A stretch of DNA of 64,000 nt from Liopterus haemorrhoidalis (GCA_963971575.1 OZ020611.1:224556260-224620259), one strand, 5' to 3'. Positions 10,468-19,924 are shown, numbered from the stretch's first letter. The notes: a model not told the origin generated them from the sequence alone. Program-made: numbers and translations.

Positions 10468-10545
10468 GAAGGCGTCTCCTGGTCTAATGGTTAGCTTGCT
10501 CGCTTGCTACCCAACAAACTAGAGTTCGCTCCCGGGCAGAGGAAA
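10468..10545 (+). other. tRNA-like sequence (Pol III box A/B) inside family 1
   Basis: TGGTCTAATGG matches box A (TRGYNNARNNGG) and AGTTCGCTCCC resembles box B (GGTTCRANNCC) at normal spacing. T-runs follow, as in Pol III terminators. The acceptor and T stems do not pair properly, so this is not a functional tRNA gene but a tRNA-derived or tRNA-like module. Confidence 0.45.
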
Positions 10546-10710
10546 CAAGTTTATTTTTTGTTTTTTTTTTTTATTTTTATTTTGTTTAAATTATTTTGTC
10601 AAAATTCTAGTTATATTTTGGCAAATGTTGCATTTAATTTTTAAGAGCGTAAATTTAATAACCAGTTGGAATTATATTTTCATTCTATGTGTCATGTATA
10701 CGAAACCAGA

Positions 10711-10790
10711 GGGGCGGAGCATATGACCTAAAACAACCAATGGAAGCCATAGGCGCAATTTTCAAAATTTTAAAGAACCTTGCTATATAA
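10711..10790 (+). promoter_or_regulatory. GC-box / CCAAT / TATA module in family 1
   Basis: GGGGCGG (10711), CCAAT (10737-10741) and TATATAA (10784-10790) occur in the same order and nearly the same spacing in the other tRNA-bearing copy. There GGGCGGG is at 39971, CCAAT at 39995 and TATAAA at 40044. An ATG opens a 14-codon frame about 24 bases after TATA in this copy. This suggests a Pol II promoter carried by the repeat; activity is not shown. Confidence 0.45.
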
Positions 10791-10813
10791 AAATATACTT
10801 CGAAACCTAAATA

Positions 10814-10858
10814 ATGGTATTAGGTATTCAAATTAAAATCAACAATAAAATATTTTAA
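10814..10858 (+). CDS. 14-codon frame conserved between two family-1 copies
   Basis: Translates MVLGIQIKINNKIF. The homologous frame at 40082-40126 reads MVLGIRIKIHKKIF with a different stop codon. Two of the differences are silent (GGT/GGC, ATC/ATT). With only two copies and 14 codons this may be chance; listed because it lies just downstream of the TATA box. Confidence 0.2.
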   Translation: MVLGIQIKINNKIF

Positions 10859-11114
10859 CATAAAATTTGTTTTTAAAGCTTTTAGATTAAAAAACGATAA
10901 ATTATTTAAAAAATATCGTTCATTTTTCCGTGATTACTACAAAGCTAAATTTGTCCTACACACTCAGCGGCATGCCTTCACTTATTATACCTGCTAAATC
11001 CTGTAATGTGTGAACATTCACACTTCGCATCATTTTTTTGCCATTTACGCACGCACCGCTTTTTCAAAAAAATCGTGATACACCCTGAATAGTTGAATTC
11101 AGAATTCTCATTCG

Positions 11115-11180
11115 CAGAAGTTTTCAACCTGTGGTCCGTTATCCTATTTTTGTCCTGTGGTGGTCCGCAAAAAATAAAAA
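11115..11180. mobile_element. Fragment of hAT MITE related to 14645-14934
   Basis: CAGAAGTTTTCAACC followed by TGTGGTCCG and a second GTGGTCCGCAAA resembles the GGTGGTCCGCGG-containing hAT MITE end. No partner end or duplication was found. Confidence 0.4.
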
Positions 11181-11742
11181 AGATGGTACATGGTTTAAAA
11201 ACAGGTTAAAACACTGCTCCAATGAATACACAAAAAAATGTGTTCCCATTTACAATAAGAAAGTTGCAAGACGTATATTGAGAACTACTGATCAAAGAAA
11301 TTGCTACGCTCGTTGATATTCTCTTATAAAATGGCATTTGCTGTCTAATTTAACCATCCTCGAGATAGCAATTAGTGGACAATTAAAAATGAACATTTGT
11401 TTTTCTATTTCACCAATTTTCTTTAGTGTCGTTAAACATAAAAACTGTTTGAGATCACAATAAAAATGCATGCCTTGTAGCTCTAATTTAACAACTGTCA
11501 GTAAAAACATTATAGTAAAAATGTTTCCAACTAAAGATACGATTTTGTTCAGTGCTGTAATCCGATATTTTCCTCGCAATGAAAATTTATTTTGTTGTTT
11601 TCCTGGGAAATTTATTATCGGTTTCGTAGCTTTTTTGATTATAAAACGTAAATATAATTTATTGATTTTATGGTATTTTTTATTGTTTTATTTATTATTA
11701 TTTATTTTTGAGTAAATTTTTGTTTATTTCTTTATATTTTAG

Positions 11743-11796
11743 GGGGTGTCGTTATTAGTCATGGCGACAATCAACCTGATTATAAGCCGGAAGAGA
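11743..11796 (+). CDS. Candidate 54-bp internal host exon (phase 1-1)
   Basis: A long T-rich tract ends in ATTTTAG and is followed by 54 bp, then a perfect GTAAGT donor. Read with two bases completing the preceding codon, the exon encodes GVVISHGDNQPDYKPEE and ends one base into the next codon. It is therefore a symmetric 1-1 exon that could be included or skipped without changing frame. The composition differs sharply from the surrounding repeats and the peptide looks like hydrophilic protein sequence. A second frame is also open; the third has a stop. I do not recognise the protein. No neighbouring exon is certain. If real, the gene is on the plus strand with introns of many kilobases filled by transposons. 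Confidence 0.4.
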
Positions 11797-12278
11797 GTAA
11801 GTTTTATTTATTTCTTTATTTCTGTACACCCAGTTCTGTTTTTATGCGTATTTTTTGTGCGAATATTTTCTTGTTATTCATACTGATTTTAAGCAATTTA
11901 CATTAAAGTTTGAACCAAAATTAGGAAGTATAATATGGCCCTAATATATTAAACTAGAATAAATCCACATATATATATATATATATATATATATACAGTA
12001 TTGGCCATAAAGATTGCAACTTTTAACATTTTTCAATTTTTCAAATTTTAATAATAATATTTGAATATAAATACTCTTAGTTCTATAATTTAATCATATT
12101 TTGTCTGTTACATCAATCAATAGTCAAATAATTTGACTTACAGATTAATAATAAATTATTTATTCATTTTTGCTTGGACAAAAATATTGCAACTACTTGA
12201 ATTTTCTTGTTATATGCAGGTTTTATCCATAAATAATATGTTGTGCACAAGTAATATGTCACTTTATATTTGTCAATC

Positions 12279-13296
12279 ATGGGTCGTAGTAAAACTGTTT
12301 CAAGTGAAATTAGAAACTTAATAATTTCTGGTTTTAAAAACGGGCTGCTGCAAAATGTGATTTCACAAAATTGAAATGTTCATAAATCTACTGTGTCGCG
12401 AATTATAAAACGATTTCGAGAAGAAGGTACGTTTCAAGTTTAAAAAATTCCAGGACGGCCACGAAATACTACAAAACGAACTGATTATTTATTTATCTAC
12501 CAATATCCCCTTTCTGTCATCGGAGAAAATTTTGGGCCTTTTGCCACAAATGGATCAAGAAAACATCTCAACAAGAACTATTCGCAGAAGATTAGTTAGT
12601 GAGGGTCTTTTTAGTCGCCGTCCTGCTAAAAAATTACTTCTATCCAAAAAGAATGTGAAGGCACGATTAGAATTTGCTAAAAATCATATTGAGTGGACTG
12701 TGGATCAATGGAAAAAAGTTATTTTTAGTGATGAATCTAAGTTCAATTTGTTTAAAAGTTATGGTATAAGTTACGTTAGGAGGCTTGCTAATAAAAGATT
12801 AGTTCAAAAATACACCTTGCCAACAGTTAAACATAACGGAGATGGTGTGATGGTATGGGGCTGTTTCTCGGGATATGGTATGGGTCCTCTGTACCACATT
12901 GAAGGAATAATGGATCGATTTAAATATAAAGACATCCTTCAGAATGTTATGGAACCTTATTCTGATGAGTTCATGCCTTTAAAACATATTTTTCAGCATA
13001 ATAATGACCCAAAACATTCTTCGAAGTTGGTCAAAAAATGGGTCGAGGATTCAAAAATTAACGTAATGACTTGGCCGTCACAGTCATCCGATTTAAATCA
13101 AATAGAAAACCTTTGGGAGATTGTCGACAGAAAGATTAGAAACAAAACGCATTCAAATATTGAAGATTTGTTTAAAGCTTTGCAGGGTGCCTGGTCTAAT
13201 ATTGATAATGAAATGATCACGAAATTATTAGAATCAATGCCGAAAAGATGTCGGGAAGTTATAAATACTGGTGGTTACTATACAAAATATTAAAAA
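12279..13296 (+). pseudogene. Tc1-like transposase (DD34E), inactivated
   Basis: The ATG at 12279 opens MGRSKTVSSEIRN and the first helix-turn-helix. In-frame stops lie at 12372 and 12441, followed by KIPGRPR, the GRPR linker between the two DNA-binding domains. A frameshift near 12500-12530 moves the second half into the 253-codon frame starting at 12532. There IFSDESKF holds catalytic Asp1, VMVWGCFSGYGMGPL is the glycine-rich box, and DLNQIENLW holds the Glu. The second catalytic Asp of the usual QDNDPKH is replaced (HNNDPKH), so the spacing fits DD34E but the triad reads D-N-E. The Pro of NPIEN is also lost. Stops, frameshift and active-site loss make this a dead copy. Its carboxy end VINTGGYYTKY is complete. 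Confidence 0.92.
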
Positions 13297-13463
13297 TGAT
13301 CTGTTAATAATAATTCATTTTCTTAATTAATAAAATAAAGATTTTTTTAAGAGTAGTTGCTATCTTTATGTTCAGGTAAAAATAATAAATACTATAAAAA
13401 AAAAAATTAGAATTTACTATTAAAATTTAATTTTTTACTATAATATATGTAGAGGATTGTTAA

Positions 13464-13991
13464 CCCTTAATCGGCTAACGTATCTCGTGAGATACATCAA
13501 CATTTGAAATTTTTTATACAAATCCGGTGCAAGTTAAATGAAAGTGGGCTACGTATCCTGCAAAATACAGAAGCATAGAAGCGTGGTGTACTAATGGCGA
13601 CGATTTTATCGGTCTGGGAAGTTATAGAACGGGTATTTACTTATTGTGCGCAATGGCGGTGTCTACATATGCAGACAAGTTCTAAAGTGGTAAAATACCA
13701 CAGTTTTTAAATTTTCGTTCCTACCGCGTTCTCCAATGTAACTAGACGTTTCAAATCATGAATACTACTTCACGATTCAACATTTATTCGTTTCATACAC
13801 AACCGATACAATTTATCACGTGAAGAATTTCTAACGAGCGCTGTATCATCTGAGATACGTTTTTTTTTTTTTTTTACTTAATGAGAAAAAAATATAAATT
13901 TCTTTTTTTTGCAACCTTTAATATATATAAAATAAAGAAATTATGAAATTTCCTGTTTTTCATTACAAATAAATATTTGCCTGTTTAAGGG
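13464..13991. mobile_element. piggyBac-like MITE nested in the Tc1 element
   Basis: The ends CCCTTAA...TTAAGGG are flanked on both sides by TTAA (13460-13463, 13992-13995), the piggyBac target. AACGTATCTC at 13478 recurs inverted at 13852 (GAGATACGTT), a subterminal inverted repeat also typical of that superfamily. No coding capacity. It lies 3' of the Tc1 transposase stop. Confidence 0.85.
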
Positions 13992-14088
13992 TTAAAGGTA
14001 AGAATTCCATTTTTTAATTTTAAAAATATTGAATAGAATAAAAATAAAAGAGGATTATCAAAAGTTGCTATCTTTATGGCCAATACTG

Positions 14089-14599
14089 TATATATATTTA
14101 TATAGGTTTTCTAAAAACAGAGTAGAAAGTATATAATCATATCGTTCAGATATGATATACAACCTGGATTTGCAAAAGGTGGCAGTATTTCTTTTGAATT
14201 ACACGTTTGTACTGCTTTGCTATATTTCAGTAAAAGTTCATATCAACAAGAGATCGGTAAATACCTATTTAATTTTAAAATAAACCTTCTAACATAACTT
14301 CACGAAAAGTTATGTTATATTATATGCAAACTGGCCCAAACAATAAGTGCACCCATAAAGAACAGTAACTCTGGTTACACAAATAAATGATGCGTCTCGC
14401 TTTGACACAGTAACTGAACGATATGTTGCACTCTTTTCATATAAGTCAAATTTAGTAAAACAGTGTTGTCACATACTATTTTATAATTAACTAAAATAAG
14501 CTAATAGTGATATTATGGAAACAAAATAATAATATTATACTAGCCTATTTTACTAAGTGAAACTTGGTTGTAGAATTAAGTAAATGATTATAAGAAGCG
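14089..14599. other. Unassigned A+T-rich stretch
   Basis: No gene or terminal repeat recognised between the Tc1 element and the following LINE relic. Confidence 0.5.
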
Positions 14600-15562
14600 T
14601 AAGAACACAATTAAAGACCTCGAACTTGACACTTGATTCTAAACCAGTGTTTCTCAACAGGTGGTCCGCGGGCCACTGGTGGTCCTTAGCTAAATTTTAG
14701 TGGTCCGCGAAAGAATTATAAATTATTATTTTTGAGATTTTCTGCTAATTTTTTTTTATGATTTTTTGTTCATTTTCTGTGTATTTTGTTCATTTTTCAG
14801 TGACTTTTAATTACTAAGATATATGTAGAGTTTACATATACAATTTGTTTAGTAGTTCATTTATTATTAGGGGTTCGCGGTAGAAAATTAAATATTTTAC
14901 TGGTCCGCGATACGTTTTCAATTGAGAAACACTGCTCTAAACTACTTTTCAACAATCATATTGACACCACAATCAAACACTGTTACAAAATGATAGAATT
15001 TATATTTCGCACTTGTAAACACTTCAATAAACCAGAACCTTTCTTACTTTTTTTCAACGCGCTTGTACGTAGTAAATTAGAATATGGATCAATCGTATGG
15101 AATCCAATTTATGAAAAAAACATTAAACTGGAAGCTGTACAAAGGAGATTTTTGTATATATTATTCTGTAAATTGAAACTAGATTCAGTATGCTATATAG
15201 ATAGACTGAGTTGCTTACTTCAACATGTTATCGCTTGAAAGTAGACGAACTCTGTTAGATATGATGTTCTTATATAAAGTTTTTAATAATTATGTATATT
15301 CAAACCTATTTATTGAGTATTTCAACATCCGCGTACCAGGATCCCATACACGATCTAACAACATGCTCTTTCGCCTTCCCAGGTGCATGTTTCAAATTAA
15401 TTTACAACAATTTAAAAAGGCTTTAAATACGATTTTATTGAACCGCTGAATTTATTATTGGTTGTTATGTGTAATTTGTATGTTATTGTTACTTTTATAA
15501 ATGTTACATAAAAAATTGTAATTGTACCATCCCTAAAATTGGGATTTGTATCCTGTTAGTAT
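14600..15562 (+). pseudogene. LINE (Jockey/CR1-like) ORF2 C-terminal relic split by a hAT MITE
   Basis: Past the insertion the frame reads LLFNNHIDTTIKHCYKM, then VRSKLEYGSIVWNP, followed by KLEAVQRRFL. These are the region downstream of the reverse transcriptase in Jockey/CR1-type LINEs. A frameshift near 15230 moves the end into another frame with SLESRRTLLDMMFLYK. The codons just left of the MITE (LTLDSK) join in frame with those to its right once the MITE and one duplication are removed. The relic ends in an (AAAT)n tail. 5'-truncated and inactive. Confidence 0.85.
14645..14934. mobile_element. hAT MITE (Buster-type target) inside the LINE
   Basis: The ends CAGTGTTTCTCAA...TTGAGAAACACTG are inverted repeats, and GTGGTCCGCGG motifs lie just inside. 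The 8-bp duplication is ttctaaac left and ctctaaac right (7/8), fitting the nnnTAnnn preference reported for Buster hATs. Excision on paper restores the LINE frame. Confidence 0.9.
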
Positions 15563-15569
15563 AGTCAAA

Positions 15570-15612
<43 letters not shown>

Positions 15613-15617
15613 ACAAA

Positions 15618-15660
<43 letters not shown>
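15563..15660. repeat. (AAAT)n microsatellite, LINE tail
   Basis: About 24 tetranucleotide units with one CAAA interruption, directly at the 3' end of the LINE. The expansion probably began from the poly-AAAT tail. Confidence 0.9.
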
Positions 15661-15661
<1 letters not shown>

Positions 15662-15769
15662 AATAAATTTTATTTGTTTCAAGGTGCAAACCTTATACAA
15701 AGGAGAGAGATAACAGCGAATATAATATGTACATAAGCATACAATATTAAAATTAATCTAAACAATAAA

Positions 15770-16362
15770 CAATAATAGACTAATAATAAGAAATAGAGAA
15801 ATGTAAATTATAATATTAAAATATAAATATGTGAAAATATGAAAATATAAAAGTGTAAATATGTGAGTAGGTAACAATAAATATAAATAAATTAATATAG
15901 ATATTAAATAAATATGTGAAAATACAAAATTATAAATATAAATAAATATAGATATTAAAATATAAAAATAAAAATGGAGATATGTGAAAATATGAATACA
16001 TAAAAGTATAAAAATGTAAGAATACAAAAATATGAAAATATGCAAGTTTGAAACTATGAAAATATAAATATATGAAAATGCGAAAGTGTGAAAATATACT
16101 AGTTTGAAAATATGAAAATATAAAAGTATAAATATATGAGTACAGGACAATAAATATAAATAAATAAATAAATAAATAAATATAGATATTAAAATATGAA
16201 AATATAAAAATAAAAATGGAGATATGTGAAAATATGAATACATAAAAAATGTATGAATACAAAAATATGAAAATATAAGTAAATGAAAATGCGAAAGTGT
16301 GAAAATATACTAATTTGAAAATATGAAAATATAAAAGTATAAATAAATAAATAAATAAATTA
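15770..16362. repeat. A+T-rich higher-order minisatellite
   Basis: Short AAAATATGAAAATATAAA-like units are arranged in longer blocks. The block with ATGGAGATATGTGAAAATATG occurs at 15973 and again 242 bp on. The block with GAAAATGCGAAAGTGTG occurs at 16074 and 16284. Minus-strand open frames rich in Tyr, Phe, Ile and Ser are shadows of this repeat, not genes. Confidence 0.85.
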
Positions 16363-16371
16363 ATTAATTAA

Positions 16372-16664
16372 TTATGAGCATGGCCTATAGTTGTTAATCG
16401 GTTCTCAATCCATGGATTGTCCTTCTGAAATTTCAGCGAGTAACGTGAGATGGCATCTCCTTGTTTGACTCCAGTATGAATTTCAAAAAGCTGTGACAAA
16501 AGGTTTCCTATTTTTACTCTGTCCACACCTACACCATTATTATCTTGATAAGGTTCCCGGAGATTCCAAGTTCTTCCATAAATATTGTATATAAAAGCTT
16601 TATTTGGATTCTGCAAATATTTGTATAAAATAATGTCAAAAGGCCCTCTCTTGCTGCCACACAA
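16372..16664 (-). pseudogene. LINE reverse transcriptase fragment
   Basis: The minus strand reads RVKIGNLLSQLFEIHTGVKQGDAIS, the strand-turn around the RT (G)VRQGD box. The conserved PLLFN that should follow GDAIS is missing, replaced by unrelated residues, so the fragment ends at the join with the minisatellite. The active-site YADD region is absent. Only about 60 residues are recognisable. Confidence 0.65.
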
Positions 16665-17717
16665 ATGTGAGCTCTTTCAAATGCGACTTTTTCTGTTGAT
16701 TATAACCACATAAGATGCCCTGTTTTTATTTTTATTCATACAATAGTGCATATTATTTATTTTGTTTTTGAACAAAATTCTAGTTTCCTCTCCATTTCAA
16801 CTGTTTTACATTATAATGTTTGAGAATTGATGAATTGGATATCTACGTACTACATTGAATATTAACTACGAACAAAGTTCTCCAGTGTTCGTACCTATCG
16901 ATCCGAACTAAATTCACACTAATTTAAAGTCCAACTCCATCCGATAGTTGTAGGTAGTTTTATTCTCTATTTTCTCTGTTATTCGCAGAGTCCGTTTGAT
17001 CTCATCAATCAGTTGTTTTTATTTGTTCCTACCTTTTCTTTCTCACACTCCTTCGTTTTGAAGTGTACTATCCCAATTCCTTTATTTAATCAATTTATCT
17101 GTTAAGTCTCCTTACAATTTCTTTGAAACATCATTGTTTGCAGATTTTATTTGTATGAGGATCGATCTGAATGTAAGGGTTAATTAAGATTAAATAACAT
17201 CAGAGATTCATGGGAATTTCTGTTTTAGTCTTGGCAAATACAGTATATAGGGCTATTTGAATTAGAAAAGTCGTTTAAATGCCATCAAGAATTTATTTAT
17301 ATTATTTAATATAACCTTCTTCTTGCGATGTATGTAATTATACAAGCAGAGAATAACTTCAATTCAGGACTGAAGTGGAGTTTCACAAAACGGCTCGGTC
17401 TGGTCTGTGCGGACGACATTAGTACGGGGGTGGGATGAAAAATGATGAGAATGAAAATTAAAGATTATTTTAACGGTCGAGAAGGTCAGAATAGTGTTGT
17501 CCGTTAATTGTTTAACCCTTTGGGAGATAATCGATGTAAAAGATGCTTTTAGCGTCCCAAAAAAAATAATGTGATGATCTTTCCGGTTTTGTGTTCTTTT
17601 GAATCAAGAAACCGCGATAGATCCACGTTTTGGACTGTTCCTTTGTCTCTGGCGTGTAATAATAGACCCTACAAAGCGAGCAGGTGATCTGACCACTAGG
17701 GGGCGTTTTCTGAAAGC
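16665..17717. other. Unassigned stretch
   Basis: No gene recognised. TTAACCCTTTGGG at 17512 resembles a piggyBac-type end but no matching inverted end in the right orientation was found. Confidence 0.5.
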
Positions 17718-17720
17718 TTA

Positions 17721-17949
17721 GGCTGCGGTTACAGTGGAAGCGTGTTCGCCCGAAGTACACTTTGGGCATATTCGCACATATTCGAGCGAGTAGATAGGTG
17801 GTGTTTAGTTCTAGCAGTTTCGCGCGAATATTAAGCTTCTACTGTAACTGCATATGCGTACTTGTACACGCTTGAATCAGTCGACCAAATGCGATCAAGT
17901 ATGAACATAGTACAGTTCGAACGAACACGCTTCCACTGTAACAGTAGCC
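17721..17949. mobile_element. Harbinger-like MITE, 229 bp
   Basis: About 28-bp terminal repeats (GGCTGCGGTTACAGTGG... against GGCTACTGTTACAGTGG...) are flanked by TTA on both sides (17718-17720, 17950-17952). The 3-bp TWA-type duplication points to PIF/Harbinger. CpG-rich for this window, non-coding. Confidence 0.85.
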
Positions 17950-18081
17950 TTAGTAAACTATAAGTAAATGGTCAACTACGGTCTTAATATAACAATCCCA
18001 TAAATAACTATAGCAACAATTTTCTAACTAAAAAATTAGAACTAAGCATTCAGAAACCGGACGTAGGCTGTTGCAACCGTC

Positions 18082-18847
18082 ATGCCTCATTTTCATGGTA
18101 GTGTCAAAGGCGTGACAGGGGTGAGAGGCGTGGTGTTATATTTACAAGTTCGAATTTCATGGTGGGGTTGGAGGCGTGATAAGGGCGCGTTTTCGGTTTT
18201 GACATTTGTATATAACCCAAATTTAACCTAAAAGTTTATACAATTGTTTGGAGTAAACGGTTATTCAATTTCATTAAATATGTCGTCAAATCGAAGGAGA
18301 CGTCTAGCTCTTTTCTATGCATATTTAGACTTAATGCGATATGAAGAAAAGCAATGGTGGGTACGCCCCATATATAAAAACAGATGGAAACAGGGTGATT
18401 ATTTTAACTTGTTGCAAGAAATGAGACACAAAGTACACAGACAGTTACTTCAATTACAAGAAACTAATTTAATACACAATCTTTTTTACTGAAATAAATT
18501 TGACATCACAGTTATTTGAAATTTAATCCATAATAATAAACTTTATGACTGCCGACAACATTGTAAAAGTCGCTATTTCGCTACATTAATATACGTTTTT
18601 TAATTTTTTTTTTTAAAGGAAATTAATATAAGTTTCTCGCTAAAGATCTCACCATTCCGAAAAAATATATCTGTTTCTATGGTTTCGACGGTGCGGCCGG
18701 CGCTAGAGTTGAAATTTCTGAACTTGCGACACCGCGCTTGTAACACCGCGCCTACGATACCATGGTACGGGTTTTTTCAAAATAAAGCGATCCTATTGGT
18801 TGAATTTTTTGTTCCACACTTCCAACACCCGCATGAAAATGAGGCAT
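18082..18847 (+). mobile_element. Deleted Harbinger-like element
   Basis: ATGCCTCATTTTCATG occurs at the left end and exactly inverted at 18832-18847, with further related sequence inside (TTCATGGTGGGGTTGGAGGCGTG at 18157 in pieces). AT dinucleotides close both ends. A Harbinger-type amino-terminal fragment is encoded inside. Confidence 0.6.
18280..18492 (+). pseudogene. PIF/Harbinger transposase N-terminal fragment
   Basis: The ATG at 18280 starts MSSNRRRRLALFYAYLDL, followed by KQWWVRPIYKNRWKQGDYFNLLQEMR. The order basic block, WVRPI, R...G.Y..L..E.R is the hallmark of the amino end of Harbinger nucleases just before the DDE domain. After EMRHK the sequence loses similarity and stops at 18492. 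The catalytic domain, normally about 250 further residues, is absent, so this is an internally deleted copy. The upstream in-frame ATG at 18244 is less likely because similarity begins at MSSN. Confidence 0.65.
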
Positions 18848-19027
18848 CAAAGGTACATAACTCATGGAGATGACGGCGCGGGTGAAAGACTCTAGGTGAC
18901 CCTATGCAGGTTTTTTCGGTGCGTGTAGACAGAATGATGAGATCCAATGACGGCACCGGATTGGTAATCAAGAAACCCAAATTGATCCATTAATTACCTC
19001 TTCTCCCTCTTAGATTGACTATATGGC

Positions 19028-19264
19028 ATGCAATTTGTGTTAGTGGCATCACTGAATTTTTTTGAAGATGCTATTGGAACCATATGGGCTGATGCTAAAA
19101 ACGTCTTTGTGTCTGAAATTGATGAACAAAGTCATCACATGTGGGTTTCAACTAGTGATGTGCCGGATCACATAAAAATCAGATTCGCGGATACGGATTA
19201 TGTGCGTATTGATCCACGGATACAGATCTTGCATTGCAGTAAACGAACGACCTTGAAGCGATAG
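19028..19264 (+). CDS. Hypothetical ORF, 78 codons
   Basis: The frame starts MQFVLVASLNFFEDAIG and contains VSTSDVPDHIKIRFADTDYV. I recognise no family. A pyrimidine-rich acceptor-like sequence (CTCTTCTCCCTCTTAG) ends at 19013, but reading in from it meets TGA in this frame before the ATG, so an internal exon is not supported. It lies between Harbinger-like and hAT relics and may itself be a transposon fragment. Confidence 0.2.
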   Translation: MQFVLVASLNFFEDAIGTIWADAKNVFVSEIDEQSHHMWVSTSDVPDHIKIRFADTDYVRIDPRIQILHCSKRTTLKR

Positions 19265-19924
19265 TTAGATGTATCGTGCTGTTTCTACAAACCAAATCAT
19301 GCTAACTGAGGGTACCAACACGTAGAAAGATCCGGCGCCTACAAGCGCTTGCTAATTTGCGCCAATCAGCGAGAGTAAATATTGCTTTACTTTCAATTAT
19401 ACTTGGGTACGTAGAACACTTGTTGGCGCTTGAAAGATACACCGATGAGTTACAGGAATCTTTGAAACATTATTTATTACCTTACAAGAAGCTGCCAATC
19501 AGTTTTATGATATTTTGTTGATTTTTTTGATAGTTATTAATAAAATTTCTTTGGTGTTGCGAATTACCGATATTTACAATTACTTATTGGCAGAATAAAT
19601 TTTATTATTTTGTTATGAATTTGCTTTTCAACGTATTATCTGCATAATTGGCATGTGTAAGTAGATATATTACACCCCCAAGCAACTACAGGAAAATTTA
19701 TTATAAACCAGGCCACTTTTTGATGAAAAAATTTTGGTAAACAGGCACTGGTAATAATGTTTCTACGTGTCTATTAAAAGGTGTCAACAAGCGCCGACAA
19801 CAGATTACATAATTAAAAGCCTGTTTATAAGCACCGGAAACAATTTTTCTACATGTTCATAACCAGACACACAATTCAGTTGCCTTTGATTAATTTGACT
19901 CCAATATTTAATGTATACTAGATC
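19265..19924. other. Unassigned stretch with dispersed short repeats
   Basis: ACACGTAGAAA-like and AAGCGC-containing motifs recur in both orientations around 19318, 19405, 19765 and 19840, hinting at a decayed element. No boundary could be fixed. Confidence 0.35.

Larger units (their letters stand above)
10320..11045 (+). mobile_element. Family 1 copy, tRNA-bearing subfamily
   Basis: This copy shares with 39540-40230 a block after the GGTGTGAACCGGAATAG motif: a tRNA-like segment, T-runs and a GC-box/CCAAT/TATA module. The family 3' hairpin is at about 11010-11030 (GTGTGAACATTCACAC). The left half of the family, including the (CTGT)n tract, is missing. Family-1 copies at 166 and 20276 lack the tRNA/promoter block, so this is a separate subfamily. 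Confidence 0.65.
11996..14088 (+). mobile_element. Tc1-like element with nested insertion
   Basis: Terminal inverted repeats of about 32 bp begin CAGTATTGGCCATAAAGAT on both ends and are flanked by TA (11994-11995, 14089-14090). The left flank sits at the end of a (TA)n tract, a favoured target. The transposase relic is inside. A TTAA-flanked MITE at 13464-13991 lengthens the element; without it the length is about 1.56 kb, normal for Tc1. Confidence 0.92.

Noticed and set aside
10468..10545. Functional tRNA gene
   Set aside because: Boxes match but acceptor and T stems do not pair; kept only as tRNA-like.
15758..16262. Long minus-strand frames rich in Phe, Tyr, Ile and Ser
   Set aside because: They translate the A+T-rich minisatellite and follow its period; no start context or motif.
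17168..17520. AAGGGTTAA and TTAACCC as piggyBac-like ends
   Set aside because: They face the wrong way relative to each other (right-type end on the left), so they do not bound one element.
19014..19264. Internal exon after the CTCTTCTCCCTCTTAG acceptor
   Set aside because: The frame carrying the long ORF meets TGA a few bases after the acceptor, and no donor follows.
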